From contig NZ_BMIH01000006.1 in assembly GCF_014641735.1 (NCBI RefSeq), positions 38,196-102,195 of the forward strand: 64,000 nucleotides of DNA, given 5' to 3'. Positions 1 to 6,488 of the stretch are shown in pieces. A program made the translations under genes and the position numbers. Each line of letters opens with the position of its first letter. Position 1 is the stretch's first letter. The DNA comes from Sphingomonas metalli (GTDB lineage: Bacteria > Pseudomonadota > Alphaproteobacteria > Sphingomonadales > Sphingomonadaceae). The notes beneath the pieces were generated by a model. The model was given only the letters and a program-made list of their open reading frames with translations, did no database searches and was not told where the DNA came from.

Positions 1-323
1 ATCTAGCGAGCAAATGGTGGACGGCGGAAGGGAAACCTTACCCGTCCAAAAGCACCATGGCGCAAGCCATGAACGTCCACCCGCGCACGATCCAGAAGCA
101 CATCGCCAGTCTGGAGGCTGCCGGATACATCCGGCGCGAAGAGCGCCGGACCGACCAGGGAAGCCGGACGAACATTTACCATCTCGACGGACTGATCGAG
201 GCGGCCAAACCCTTTGCGGATGAGAAGCTCGCGGAGATCAAGGAGAAGTCCGAGATCAAGAAGATCCGCCAGAACCGCAAAGGGGCTCCCAAGCTGCGCC
301 TGGTCAAGGATGATGACGCGTGA
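1..323 (+). CDS. Helix-turn-helix (winged-helix) protein, 5' end outside window
   Basis: The frame is open from the window edge, so about 106 C-terminal residues are visible and the true start lies upstream; the internal ATG at 57 is not needed. The segment WWTAEGKPYPSKSTMAQAM followed by HPRTIQKHIASLEAAGYIRR is a classic winged helix, with a recognition helix and a wing of alternating charged residues. A lysine-rich tail of about 45 residues follows. The family is common in phage and plasmid replication or regulatory proteins. Its stop overlaps the GTG of the PemK-like gene by four bases, so the two are translationally coupled. It could be a DNA-binding antitoxin-like partner, but the family does not show this. 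Confidence 0.75.
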   Translation, partial: LASKWWTAEGKPYPSKSTMAQAMNVHPRTIQKHIASLEAAGYIRREERRTDQGSRTNIYHLDGLIEAAKPFADEKLAEIKEKSEIKKIRQNRKGAPKLRLVKDDDA

Positions 324-733
324 ATGCACACATTCAGGAAGCGCCACCTCGGGTGGCGCCGCGCCTGAAGGGTGCGCCGAAGATCCGTCAGCTCTTCTGG
401 TGCGATTTCCCGCAGGACGCGCAGCTACCGGAGTTCTGGAAGCGGCGGCCGGTGATCGTGATTTCGTATCGGAACACGCTGCATGGAGCGGTGACGGTGA
501 TCCCGTGTTCAACGCAGGCGCAGCCAGGCAATCGGTGGGCAGTTCCGCTCCAGACCACGATTGACGGACGCGCGGCGTTCGCGATCTGCGACAAGATGAC
601 CACGGTAGCGGTCAGCCGGCTCGTGCCAGACAAGGGCGGCATAGTGCGGATGACGGAAGCCGAGTTTGACGGCATCCTTCGGGTGGCACTCGCCTGGCTG
701 CCTGTGCCGTCGACGCCCGCGCCGGAGGCCTGA
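320..733 (+). CDS. PemK/MazF-like toxin family protein
   Basis: 137 residues from a GTG that overlaps the upstream stop (GTGA). After a 20-residue tail the SH3-like MazF core is recognisable: LFWCDF, then RRPVIVIS at about 42-49, TVIPCSTQ at about 58-65, and a VSRLVPDKGG segment near 105. MazF/PemK proteins are mRNA endoribonucleases or gyrase-directed toxins. The N-terminus is longer than in MazF (about 110 residues). No ordinary MazE/PemI antitoxin is adjacent; the only coupled partner is the upstream HTH protein. It may be a domesticated member rather than an active toxin. Confidence 0.75.
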   Translation: MNAHIQEAPPRVAPRLKGAPKIRQLFWCDFPQDAQLPEFWKRRPVIVISYRNTLHGAVTVIPCSTQAQPGNRWAVPLQTTIDGRAAFAICDKMTTVAVSRLVPDKGGIVRMTEAEFDGILRVALAWLPVPSTPAPEA

Positions 734-742
734 CAGGCCTCC
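724..742 (+). terminator. Stem-loop overlapping the PemK-like stop codon
   Basis: GGAGGCC and GGCCTCC form perfect 7-bp arms around TGACA, and the stop TGA lies in the loop. Two further hairpins follow at 792-812 (GGGAGGC/GCCTCCC) and 855-877 (GGGCCGCC/GGCGGCCC). None has a good U-tract. Together they probably end transcription of the toxin pair; the rest of 743-909 shows no gene. Confidence 0.5.
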
Positions 743-909
743 CTGGGGGCGATTAGATATTAGTTGAATCTTCAGTAGCGGGTTCTATATCGGGAGGCAT
801 CTGCGGCCTCCCCCTCGGGGAGTGTCCGTTTCCCGCGAGGGAACTAAACGGTCGGGGCCGCCTCAAAAGGGCGGCCCTTGGCTCATCTGCGTCGGATATA
901 ACCCGTTAT

Positions 910-1287
910 CTAGGACGCTACCGCAATCGTTGCGATCAGCGACAGAATGGCGATCACGATGCCGGCGACGGTCCAGGCATGTGCGCGATTCAAAGCGCTC
1001 CAGCCGCCTTCGGTCAGACGGAAGACGGTCTGGGTTCGCGTAAAGAGAGGTCCGGACGGCAACTTCATGTCTGGCGTCAGATCACCGGTTGGCATGCTGT
1101 CATGAAGCGGCTCGACCCACCCTCGCATATGGCAGGTCATCAGCGCCGCCTCTGTATCTTCGTCACGCTGTAGCGCGCGCTCGATCACCCAAACGCCTTG
1201 TGGCTGAAGAATCATGGCGACACGCTGCCGCGCCAGGCCGCTCAGCACTTTCCGGATCTGGCGCTCCCGTTTCCACTCGTCGAGCAT
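910..1287 (-). CDS. Small winged-helix-like protein with C-terminal membrane anchor
   Basis: 125 residues. Residues ~20-100 look like a winged helix: a basic first helix, RGWVEPL, and a terminal FRLTEGGWSALNR that resembles the wing-to-last-helix segment of MarR-type folds. Residues ~104-124 form one strongly hydrophobic helix, so the protein is probably tail-anchored with the wing domain in the cytoplasm. The start is 3 bases downstream of the preceding gene's stop, so both are read as one unit divergent from the CD-NTase pair. The family is not recognised. A role as membrane sensor or effector for the neighbouring defence-like genes is possible but only inferred. Confidence 0.6.
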   Translation of the reverse strand: MLDEWKRERQIRKVLSGLARQRVAMILQPQGVWVIERALQRDEDTEAALMTCHMRGWVEPLHDSMPTGDLTPDMKLPSGPLFTRTQTVFRLTEGGWSALNRAHAWTVAGIVIAILSLIATIAVAS

Positions 1288-1290
1288 CGA

Positions 1291-1614
1291 TCAGGCCTGC
1301 TCCATGCCGTTCTCCGTCAGCACGTCCCGCAAGGTCCAGAACGCTCCCAGCGCCCAACCGAGGTGCTGAGCCTTGTCGTGGCCGTTGGTGATATCGAAGC
1401 CGAGGGCGGCACCAATGTGCCATTGATACTGGCTTACCTTCTCGTGAGCATAGCCATGGCCGTCCCGCTCAGTGTCGATGTACCGGCGGAAGTCCTCGCA
1501 CTGGATTCGCGCCCCGGCATAGAGCCCGGCGCGGCCGGCGAATGACAGGTCGTCGCGCTTGGCTTCATCATAGATGGACTCCAGCACGCCGAGAGAGAGG
1601 TTCAGATCGTTCAT
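1291..1614 (-). CDS. Hypothetical protein in the defence-like patch
   Basis: 107 residues from an ATG at 1614, mostly helical and acidic in its first half (IYDEAKRDDLSFAGRAGLYAG). The middle is rich in Tyr and His (HGYAHEKVSQYQWHIG) and Trp residues lie near the C-terminus. No signal peptide, no membrane segment and no motif I recognise. It is first in a two-gene unit with the tail-anchored protein and is transcribed away from the CD-NTase; the 89-bp gap must hold both promoters. The codon composition fits a real gene. Confidence 0.55.
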   Translation of the reverse strand: MNDLNLSLGVLESIYDEAKRDDLSFAGRAGLYAGARIQCEDFRRYIDTERDGHGYAHEKVSQYQWHIGAALGFDITNGHDKAQHLGWALGAFWTLRDVLTENGMEQA

Positions 1615-1703
1615 GCTTGCCCCATCAGTTGCGTTCCGTAGAACATACCGTGAATGCCGTTCAGGGGCTAGGCGCGCGTCGCGCGAGATCGAGGGTGTCG
1701 AGC

Positions 1704-2465
1704 ATGACAGGCATTGACGAGCATCTGCGCGCGGTACTGGCAAGGCATAAGGTCGACACTGGACTCTACTCGCCCGTACGGGCCGTTCAGACGACAATAG
1801 ACCCGGTCATCCGCAATTGGGGTGGGCAGTTCATCGTCGACATTCGACCGAGTGGTTCGTTCGCAAAAGGAACTGCTGTGCACGGCGGCACGGATATCGA
1901 CATCTTCGTCTCGCTCACGTCGACGCTGTCCGACACGCTGCAACGTATTTCAGACACGCTCTTCACCGCGTTCTCGCAGGCTGGCTATGTCCCGCGCCGC
2001 CAGAACGTATCGATCGGGCTGACGGTGAATGATTGGAAGGTCGATGTCACGCCCGGGCGTCGGCAGGATCAGTATGGTCACTACCATAGCCTGTGGAGCA
2101 CCAAGACGGGAAGTTGGCTTCAGACCAACATCAATGAGCACATCCGCGTCGTCTCGAACTCCGGCCGGCTCGATGAAATCCGGTTGATGAAGATCTGGCG
2201 CAATCGCTTCGGCATCGATTGGCAGTCCTTTTACCTGGAGTTGTTCGTCCTTGATGCGTTGCACGGCGCCCGGACGGGCAATCTTCAGGCTAATATCGTG
2301 ACAGTCTTTCGCGCAATTGCGACGGCACTCAGCACAAGGCGCTTCATCGATCCGGCCAATACCAACAATATTGTGTCGAACGTGCTGACAGTAGATGGGA
2401 AGGCAAGGATCGTGGAGATGGCGCGCTCGGCTCTGAACAGCCCTTGGAATACGGTGTTTCAATGA
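1704..2465 (+). CDS. CD-NTase-like nucleotidyltransferase (CBASS-type)
   Basis: 253 residues. The Pol-beta nucleotidyltransferase signature is complete: G51-S52 in PSGSFAKGT, then D64-x-D66 in GGTDIDIF, and the third carboxylate D114 in WKVDVTP. The C-terminal half has FYLELFVLDAL, recalling the helical domain of OAS/CD-NTase proteins. Such enzymes make cyclic or linear oligonucleotide second messengers on phage infection. At 253 residues it is short for the family (300-400). The ATG overlap with the next gene pairs it with a probable nuclease, like a minimal CBASS operon; no Cap2/Cap3 genes are present. It could instead be a minimal nucleotidyltransferase that modifies a protein or tRNA. Confidence 0.8.
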   Translation: MTGIDEHLRAVLARHKVDTGLYSPVRAVQTTIDPVIRNWGGQFIVDIRPSGSFAKGTAVHGGTDIDIFVSLTSTLSDTLQRISDTLFTAFSQAGYVPRRQNVSIGLTVNDWKVDVTPGRRQDQYGHYHSLWSTKTGSWLQTNINEHIRVVSNSGRLDEIRLMKIWRNRFGIDWQSFYLELFVLDALHGARTGNLQANIVTVFRAIATALSTRRFIDPANTNNIVSNVLTVDGKARIVEMARSALNSPWNTVFQ

Positions 2466-3175
2466 GCTCAGATTGGTCGCTCGCAGCGCTCTTCGCTGAC
2501 TTCCATGCAAAGATCCAGAGCGAGCTTGCGACCGCTCGTAAGCTGGGACACCCGACCGATAAAGGTGATGCCAGCGAGCAGGTGTGGATCGATGTCCTCA
2601 CGCGCTATCTGCCGCGCCGATACGAGGCCCGGAAGGGGTTCGTGGTCGATAGCCAAGGCATCTTCAGCAACCAAATCGACATCATCGTCCATGACCGGCA
2701 ATACTCGCCTTTCGTGTTCACGTTCAAAGGCACCGACGTCGTGCCGGCGGAGAGCGTCTACGCAGTTTTTGAAGCCAAACAGGAGCTAACGGCGGATCAC
2801 ATCCGCTATGCCGGCGAGAAGGCCGCCTCCGTGCGGCGGTTGCATCGTACCAGCCTCTCGGCCGAGACCATCGACGGGCCGTCACGAGCGAAGCCGCTCC
2901 ACCACATCCTTGCTGGCATTCTGACACTCAGCGCGGGCTGGAGGCCGCCTTTGGGCGACACATTGGCGGGGCATCTCCGGCGCGATGCCGCGGACGAGCT
3001 ACTCGACATTGGCTGCATCGCCGATGCTGGCTGGTTCACTAGGAAGGTGGATCAATTTGAGTTGAACACGGTCGATAAGCCGGCGACCCGCTTCTTGTTC
3101 GAGCTGATCGCCCAACTTCAGGCAATCGGGACCGCGCCGATGCTCGACATTCGCGCTTATGCGAACATGATCTAA
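2462..3175 (+). CDS. DUF6602 protein with PD-(D/E)xK-like residues, candidate effector
   Basis: 237 residues, ATG overlapping the CD-NTase stop (ATGA). N-terminal helix, then GDASEQVWIDVLTRYLP (E39 possible), a strand pair ending in QIDIIVHD with D73, and YAVFEAKQEL with E104-x-K106. Spacing and residues match the restriction-endonuclease-like fold. The length and the segment KGFVVDSQGIFSNQIDI fit DUF6602. The coupling to a CD-NTase suggests a nuclease effector activated by its nucleotide product, but no separate ligand-binding domain (SAVED, Cap4 type) is evident; the last 110 residues are unassigned and could serve. Function is inferred. Confidence 0.7.
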   Translation: MSSDWSLAALFADFHAKIQSELATARKLGHPTDKGDASEQVWIDVLTRYLPRRYEARKGFVVDSQGIFSNQIDIIVHDRQYSPFVFTFKGTDVVPAESVYAVFEAKQELTADHIRYAGEKAASVRRLHRTSLSAETIDGPSRAKPLHHILAGILTLSAGWRPPLGDTLAGHLRRDAADELLDIGCIADAGWFTRKVDQFELNTVDKPATRFLFELIAQLQAIGTAPMLDIRAYANMI

Positions 3176-3200
3176 TGCCGTTGGCGGCAGCCGGCGCCAG

Positions 3201-3590
3201 ATGCCTGCCAGGCACCATCTCGTTTACCAACTACGGTGTCAGGCGCGGGAAGTGGAGAGTATCGTGGGGACGCTTTATGCCATCGGAGTCTCATCAGGTG
3301 ATATCGGCGCCGCTATTGCAGAGGCCATCATCCACGATGTCCGCGTGAATGGGCTTGGCATTCAAGGCTTTCCTCAGGTCGTGGTCGCGCATCCTGACAG
3401 GGACACGTTCGCGATCACGCTCAAATTCGACACCCATACAAGTGCGTTCACGATTTCGGCGGCCGAGGCGGGCCGCGCCGTCAAAGCCATGAAAGGCGGC
3501 AAAGGCCATGACGACGGGATCTTCCGCCGCGTCCAGGGCGCGGCGGTCGAGATCGAGGCGGCGCACATGCGCGGTGTGCAAGGCGGCTAG
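3201..3590 (+). CDS. Hypothetical protein downstream of the CD-NTase pair
   Basis: 129 residues if read from the ATG at 3201. GTG codons at 3252 and 3264 are alternative starts that would remove a weak N-terminus. Residues ~20-80 look like a compact alpha/beta domain with strands PQVVVAH, TFAITLKF and AFTISAAEAG. The tail is Gly/Lys-rich, with KAMKGGKGHDDG. GC3 is high, supporting coding on this strand over the opposing frame. It follows the DUF6602 gene by 25 bp and may be the third gene of that operon. No known family recognised. Confidence 0.5.
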   Translation: MPARHHLVYQLRCQAREVESIVGTLYAIGVSSGDIGAAIAEAIIHDVRVNGLGIQGFPQVVVAHPDRDTFAITLKFDTHTSAFTISAAEAGRAVKAMKGGKGHDDGIFRRVQGAAVEIEAAHMRGVQGG

Positions 3591-3597
3591 GGAAAGC

Positions 3598-3783
3598 TCA
3601 GAATTCCGAGCCACTGATGAGGCGCTGAACCCTCGCAATTTCCTCGGACGCTTCGCGCACGGCGCGCATCACGGGACTGTTCTGCATCTCGCGCATAGCC
3701 CGCATCGTGGGGCTCTCCTGCAGTTCACGCATGGCCCGCATGGTTGGGCTGTTCTGAAGCTCTTCCATTGCCCGCATAACGGC
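3598..3783 (-). pseudogene. Remnant of a 12-residue-repeat protein cut by the IS
   Basis: The readable part is built from three tandem 12-residue units (MRAM.ELQ.SPT type; 36-bp units at 3670-3705, 3706-3741 and 3742-3777) plus a degenerate fourth, MRAVREASEE, then a short tail. Helical heptad-like spacing suggests an amphipathic helix or coiled coil. The reading frame runs through the left inverted repeat of the IS, so the first nine residues of the present frame are IS-derived and the native 5' end is missing. An ATG at 3777 could start a 59-residue product using IS upstream DNA. Not a family I recognise. Confidence 0.55.
3670..3777 (-). repeat. Three tandem 36-bp coding repeats
   Basis: Three in-frame 36-bp units encoding near-identical 12-residue blocks, with a partial fourth at 3640-3669. 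Differences are mostly single codons. The array lies directly against the IS left end. Confidence 0.75.
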
Positions 3784-3846
3784 TGAGCTGCCCCCTTCTG
3801 AGTGGTCCATCGACTATGACAGTCTGGATCGAGGAAGGGACGACGA

Positions 3847-4125
3847 ATGCCAGCGAAGAAGCACAAGCCCGAGGAGATCATCGGCAAGCTGCGTGAAGTT
3901 GAGATCATGCTGGGCCAGGGCGGCACGACGGCCGAGGCATGCCGGCGCATCGCAGTCAGCGAGCAGACCTATTACCGATGGCGCAAGGAATATGGTGGTC
4001 TGAAAACGGATCAGGCGCGGCGGATGAAGGATCTGGAGAAGGAGAACCTCCGGCTGCGTCGCGCGATCTCGGACCTGACATTGGACAAGCTAATCCTGCA
4101 GGAGGCGGCAAAGGGAAACTTCTGA
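3847..4125 (+). CDS. IS3-family transposase OrfA
   Basis: 92 residues. N-terminal helix-turn-helix ([20 protein letters not shown] at ~27-46) that binds the IS ends, followed by a leucine zipper ([19 protein letters not shown]) used for multimerisation. OrfA alone represses; fused to OrfB by frameshift it forms the active transposase. An AGGAAGGGA sequence a few bases before the ATG is a fair ribosome site. Intact and full length for the group. Confidence 0.92.
   Translation: MPAKKHKPEEIIGKLREVEIMLGQGGTTAEACRRIAVSEQTYYRWRKEYGGLKTDQARRMKDLEKENLRLRRAISDLTLDKLILQEAAKGNF
4113..4119 (+). promoter_or_regulatory. Programmed -1 frameshift site GGGAAAC
   Basis: G GGA AAC is a canonical X XXY YYZ heptamer in the OrfA frame, four bases before the OrfA stop. 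Slipping back one base joins OrfA to the OrfB frame (GGG AAA CTT CTG AGC). Confidence 0.85.
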
Positions 4126-5018
4126 GCCCCGCACGGCGCCGGCGGTGCATCGACCAGGTGCGTGAGGTGCTGGATGTGTCCGAGCGACGGGTGTGCCGCG
4201 TCCTCGGGCAGCATCGGTCGACGCAGCGCAAAGTGCCGTGTGGGGCAGATGACGAGGAGGCGCTGACCGACGACATCGTCGCGCTGGCCAGGCAGTACGG
4301 GCGCTACGGCTATCGCCGGGTGACGGCATTGCTGCATGCGGCCGGCTGGTCGGTGAACCACAAACGGGTGGAGCGGATCTGGCGGCGCGAAGGGCTGAAG
4401 GTGCCCCAGCGTCAGCCAAAACGCGGTCGGCTGTGGTTGAACGATGGCTCGTGTATTCGGCTGCGACCGGAGTATCCTGGGCATGTCTGGGCGTATGACT
4501 TTGTCGAGGCGAGGACGCACGACGGGCGTAAGTTCCGCATCCTCACGATCATCGACGAGGCCAGCCGCGAGTGCCTGGCGCTGGTGGTCGCCCGCCAGCT
4601 CCGCCACGAAGATGTGCTGGCGGCCCTGGCCGAGCTGTTCATTGACCGGGGCCCACCTGCACATATCAGATCGGACAACGGCAGCGAGTTCATCGCCACC
4701 GCAGTCCAGAAATGGCTTGGGCAGATCGGCGTGAAGACGCTCTACATCACGCCAGGCTCACCATGGGAAAACGGCTACAACGAGAGCTTCAACGGGTCGC
4801 TTCGCGACGAACTGCTCAATGGTGAGATCTTCTACAGCCTCGCGGAGGCCAGGGTGCTGATCGAGGCGTGGCGGCGCCACTACAACACGGTCCGGCCGCA
4901 TAGCAGCCTGGGCTACCGACCGCCGGCCCCGGAAGCGGCAACACCGCCATTACCGGCCTCCGGTTCCGCTTCGCTCCACCTACGCCCGGCAATGGCGGCC
5001 GAGACGACAATGCACTAA
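4113..5018 (+). CDS. IS3-family transposase OrfB (DDE integrase)
   Basis: Read after the -1 slip; no good independent start is needed. HTH_21-like segment ([11 protein letters not shown]), then the rve catalytic core with the three acidic residues in [16 protein letters not shown] and [16 protein letters not shown], followed by the [15 protein letters not shown] signature. It cuts and rejoins the IS ends. The frame is intact to the TAA at 5016-5018, so the element looks recently active. Confidence 0.9.
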   Translation, partial: GKLLSPARRRRCIDQVREVLDVSERRVCRVLGQHRSTQRKVPCGADDEEALTDDIVALARQYGRYGYRRVTALLHAAGWSVNHKRVERIWRREGLKVPQRQPKRGRLWLNDGSCIRLRPEYPGHVWAYDFVEARTHDGRKFRILTIIDEASRECLALVVARQLRHEDVLAALAELFIDRGPPAHIRSDNGSEFIATAVQKWLGQIGVKTLYITPGSPWENGYNESFNGSLRDELLNGEIFYSLAEARVLIEAWRRHYNTVRPHSSLGYRPPAPEAATPPLPASGSASLHLRPAMAAETTMH

Positions 5019-5204
5019 CTATAAGCCCGGACCACCCGGTGGGGGCTGCTCACGCATGGCGGCGACGTCGGTCAACCCACGGAGCGTAAAAGAATCTGGC
5101 CGGGATCAGCCCGACACGGTGCCCTGCTGGTGCTGCCCAGCGCCGGAAAGGCTGAAAACAGCGCCTGCTCACCCCATTTCGGATGAAAATCGAAGACGGA
5201 GCAG

Positions 5205-5471
5205 ATGATGGCGGGCGGTTGGACGCGGGACGGTGCCGTCCAGGATCAGATCGACGACTCGGTGGCGGATGCCATCCTCGCCGCCCGGGCCGGCATGCCG
5301 ACGGGCGAAAGTGAAACCCACTGTGTCGAATGCGGCGAGCCGATCCCCGAGCGTCGTCGGATTGTCCTCCCGGGCGTTCGCACGTGCGTCGCGTGTCAGT
5401 CGCTTCGCGATGCCAAGCCAAAGGCGTCCGCCATCAATCGGCGGGGAAGCAAGGACAGCCAGCTGCGCTGA
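5205..5471 (+). CDS. TraR/DksA family zinc-finger protein
   Basis: 88 residues; ATGATG at 5205/5208. Four cysteines C40-x2-C43 and C61-x2-C64 form the C4 zinc finger in the context CVECGEPIPERRR...CVAC, the TraR/DksA signature. Plasmid TraR binds the RNA polymerase secondary channel without ppGpp and shifts expression to element genes. The long DksA coiled coil is absent; the N-terminal helix carries acidic residues (DDSVADAI). It stands alone with 150 bp upstream to the IS end. Small size and location fit a phage or conjugative-element TraR. Confidence 0.88.
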   Translation: MMAGGWTRDGAVQDQIDDSVADAILAARAGMPTGESETHCVECGEPIPERRRIVLPGVRTCVACQSLRDAKPKASAINRRGSKDSQLR

Positions 5472-5609
5472 TCAAGCGCACTGGGATGCAGATCATAGTC
5501 GAGCAGTTGCCGGCCGGTTCTGCTTCAGGCCAGTCTAGGCGTCGGGGAACTTCGCTCCAACCCTTGCGCTCGAGCAGTTGGTGTCGAAGCTTCCACGAAA
5601 GGGAAGATC

Positions 5610-5924
5610 ATGGCCGAAGGAAGCTGGGGTGATGCAGCGTCGCCCGAAATCGACTGGCGGATGAGCGCCGCGCTCGAGAACGTCCCGCGCGGCCTGGACG
5701 AGCTGGTCGAAGTCACAAGCCTGGAAAAGGCGGTGCGCGCATGGCTCGACCTCGATCCTTGTCATCAAGAGGACGCGATTCTGATCCCGCAACGCCCGCT
5801 GATCGTCGATGGAGTTTCCATGATCGAGGTGCGGGGCGACAATATCGGCTCGCTCGCTTTGGAGTTGCCCGACGCGAAGCAGGTCGACCCTGCCTCACGC
5901 CCTGAGCCCGACGATGCGGGTTAG
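5610..5924 (+). CDS. Hypothetical protein, 104 residues
   Basis: Acidic protein with an amphipathic N-terminal helix (LDELVEVTSLEKAVRAWLDLD), then a beta-rich segment (AILIPQRPLIVDGVSMIEVRGDNIGSL). Preceded by AGGGAAG 8 bases before the ATG. No signal peptide or membrane helix, no family recognised. Its 3' end overlaps the convergent alkB-like gene by 30 bases. Confidence 0.6.
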   Translation: MAEGSWGDAASPEIDWRMSAALENVPRGLDELVEVTSLEKAVRAWLDLDPCHQEDAILIPQRPLIVDGVSMIEVRGDNIGSLALELPDAKQVDPASRPEPDDAG

Positions 5925-6488
5925 GACGATCGCGCGCAGGCTGCGGAACGTGATCGACCAGCGCGTTCGGTCCATCTCGGCGATGCTGTGTTCCCAGTCA
6001 TGGCGCGCCGCGCCGCTGAGGTGATAGGCGCCGCGGGGCGGCAGCGGCACGGCGACACGCTCGAAGCGGGTGCCGACGCGGCGGCGAAAACGCATCGTGG
6101 CCTGCGTGCCCAGCGACAGCCCGACCACATGCTCAAACGCCGGGCGGTCACGATGCCAGCCGATGCCCGCGCCGGGATCGTAGCGGATCAGCAGGGCCTG
6201 GACGAGATCGTCGACCGGCAACCGGGCAAAGGCGGCCGCGCGATCACGGATCGGCAGCAGCCAGTCGGGTAGCGGCTCGCCGCGCTCCAGCCTTCCCGCA
6301 TCGAAGTCGTAGCGCCAGCCATAGGAGCTGGTCAGCCGCTTGCCGGTCCAGCCCTGGAAGCGGAACGGCGCCAGCGCCGTCGCGTCGATCGCCGCAATCA
6401 GCATCCGCTCCTCGGCCTCGCTGACGAGATCGTCCTGCGACGCGAGCCCGGGCAGCGCCGGGGTATCGAACAGGTCCGCCATGGCCAT
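5895..6488 (-). CDS. alkB: AlkB-like 2-oxoglutarate/Fe(II) dioxygenase
   Basis: 197 residues. Iron ligands H112-x-D114 (GWHRDR) and H167 (WEHSI), with the 2-oxoglutarate-binding arginines R176 and R182 in RTRWSITFRS, spaced as in AlkB. It removes methyl groups from N1-methyladenine or N3-methylcytosine in DNA or RNA by oxidation. Third gene of the dinB-DUF763-alkB operon: its ATG overlaps the DUF763 stop. A second ATG two codons in is an alternative start. The upstream SOS box implies co-induction with Pol IV. Confidence 0.88.
   Translation of the reverse strand: MAMADLFDTPALPGLASQDDLVSEAEERMLIAAIDATALAPFRFQGWTGKRLTSSYGWRYDFDAGRLERGEPLPDWLLPIRDRAAAFARLPVDDLVQALLIRYDPGAGIGWHRDRPAFEHVVGLSLGTQATMRFRRRVGTRFERVAVPLPPRGAYHLSGAARHDWEHSIAEMDRTRWSITFRSLRAIVLTRIVGLRA

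Larger units (their letters stand above)
3784..5052 (+). mobile_element. IS3-family insertion sequence (IS407-like group)
   Basis: About 1269 bp. Imperfect terminal inverted repeats: left 3784-3808 begins TGAGCTGCCCCC and ends GTGGTCC; right 5029-5052 reads, in reverse complement, TGAGCAGCCCCC to GTGGTCC. Two overlapping frames encode OrfA and the DDE transposase OrfB, linked by a slippery heptamer. Flanks next to the ends are CGGC (left) and CGCA (right), so no clean 4-bp target duplication is seen. That suggests a later deletion or recombination across the element. The left end interrupts the repeat protein gene. Confidence 0.9.

Noticed and set aside
822..1043. Open frame on the plus strand between the toxin and the tail-anchored gene
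   Set aside because: Arg/Ser-rich shadow of hairpins and of the opposing gene; no domain or ribosome site.
5050..5421. Minus-strand open frame over the traR gene
   Set aside because: Arg/Pro-rich antisense frame of a well-supported gene.
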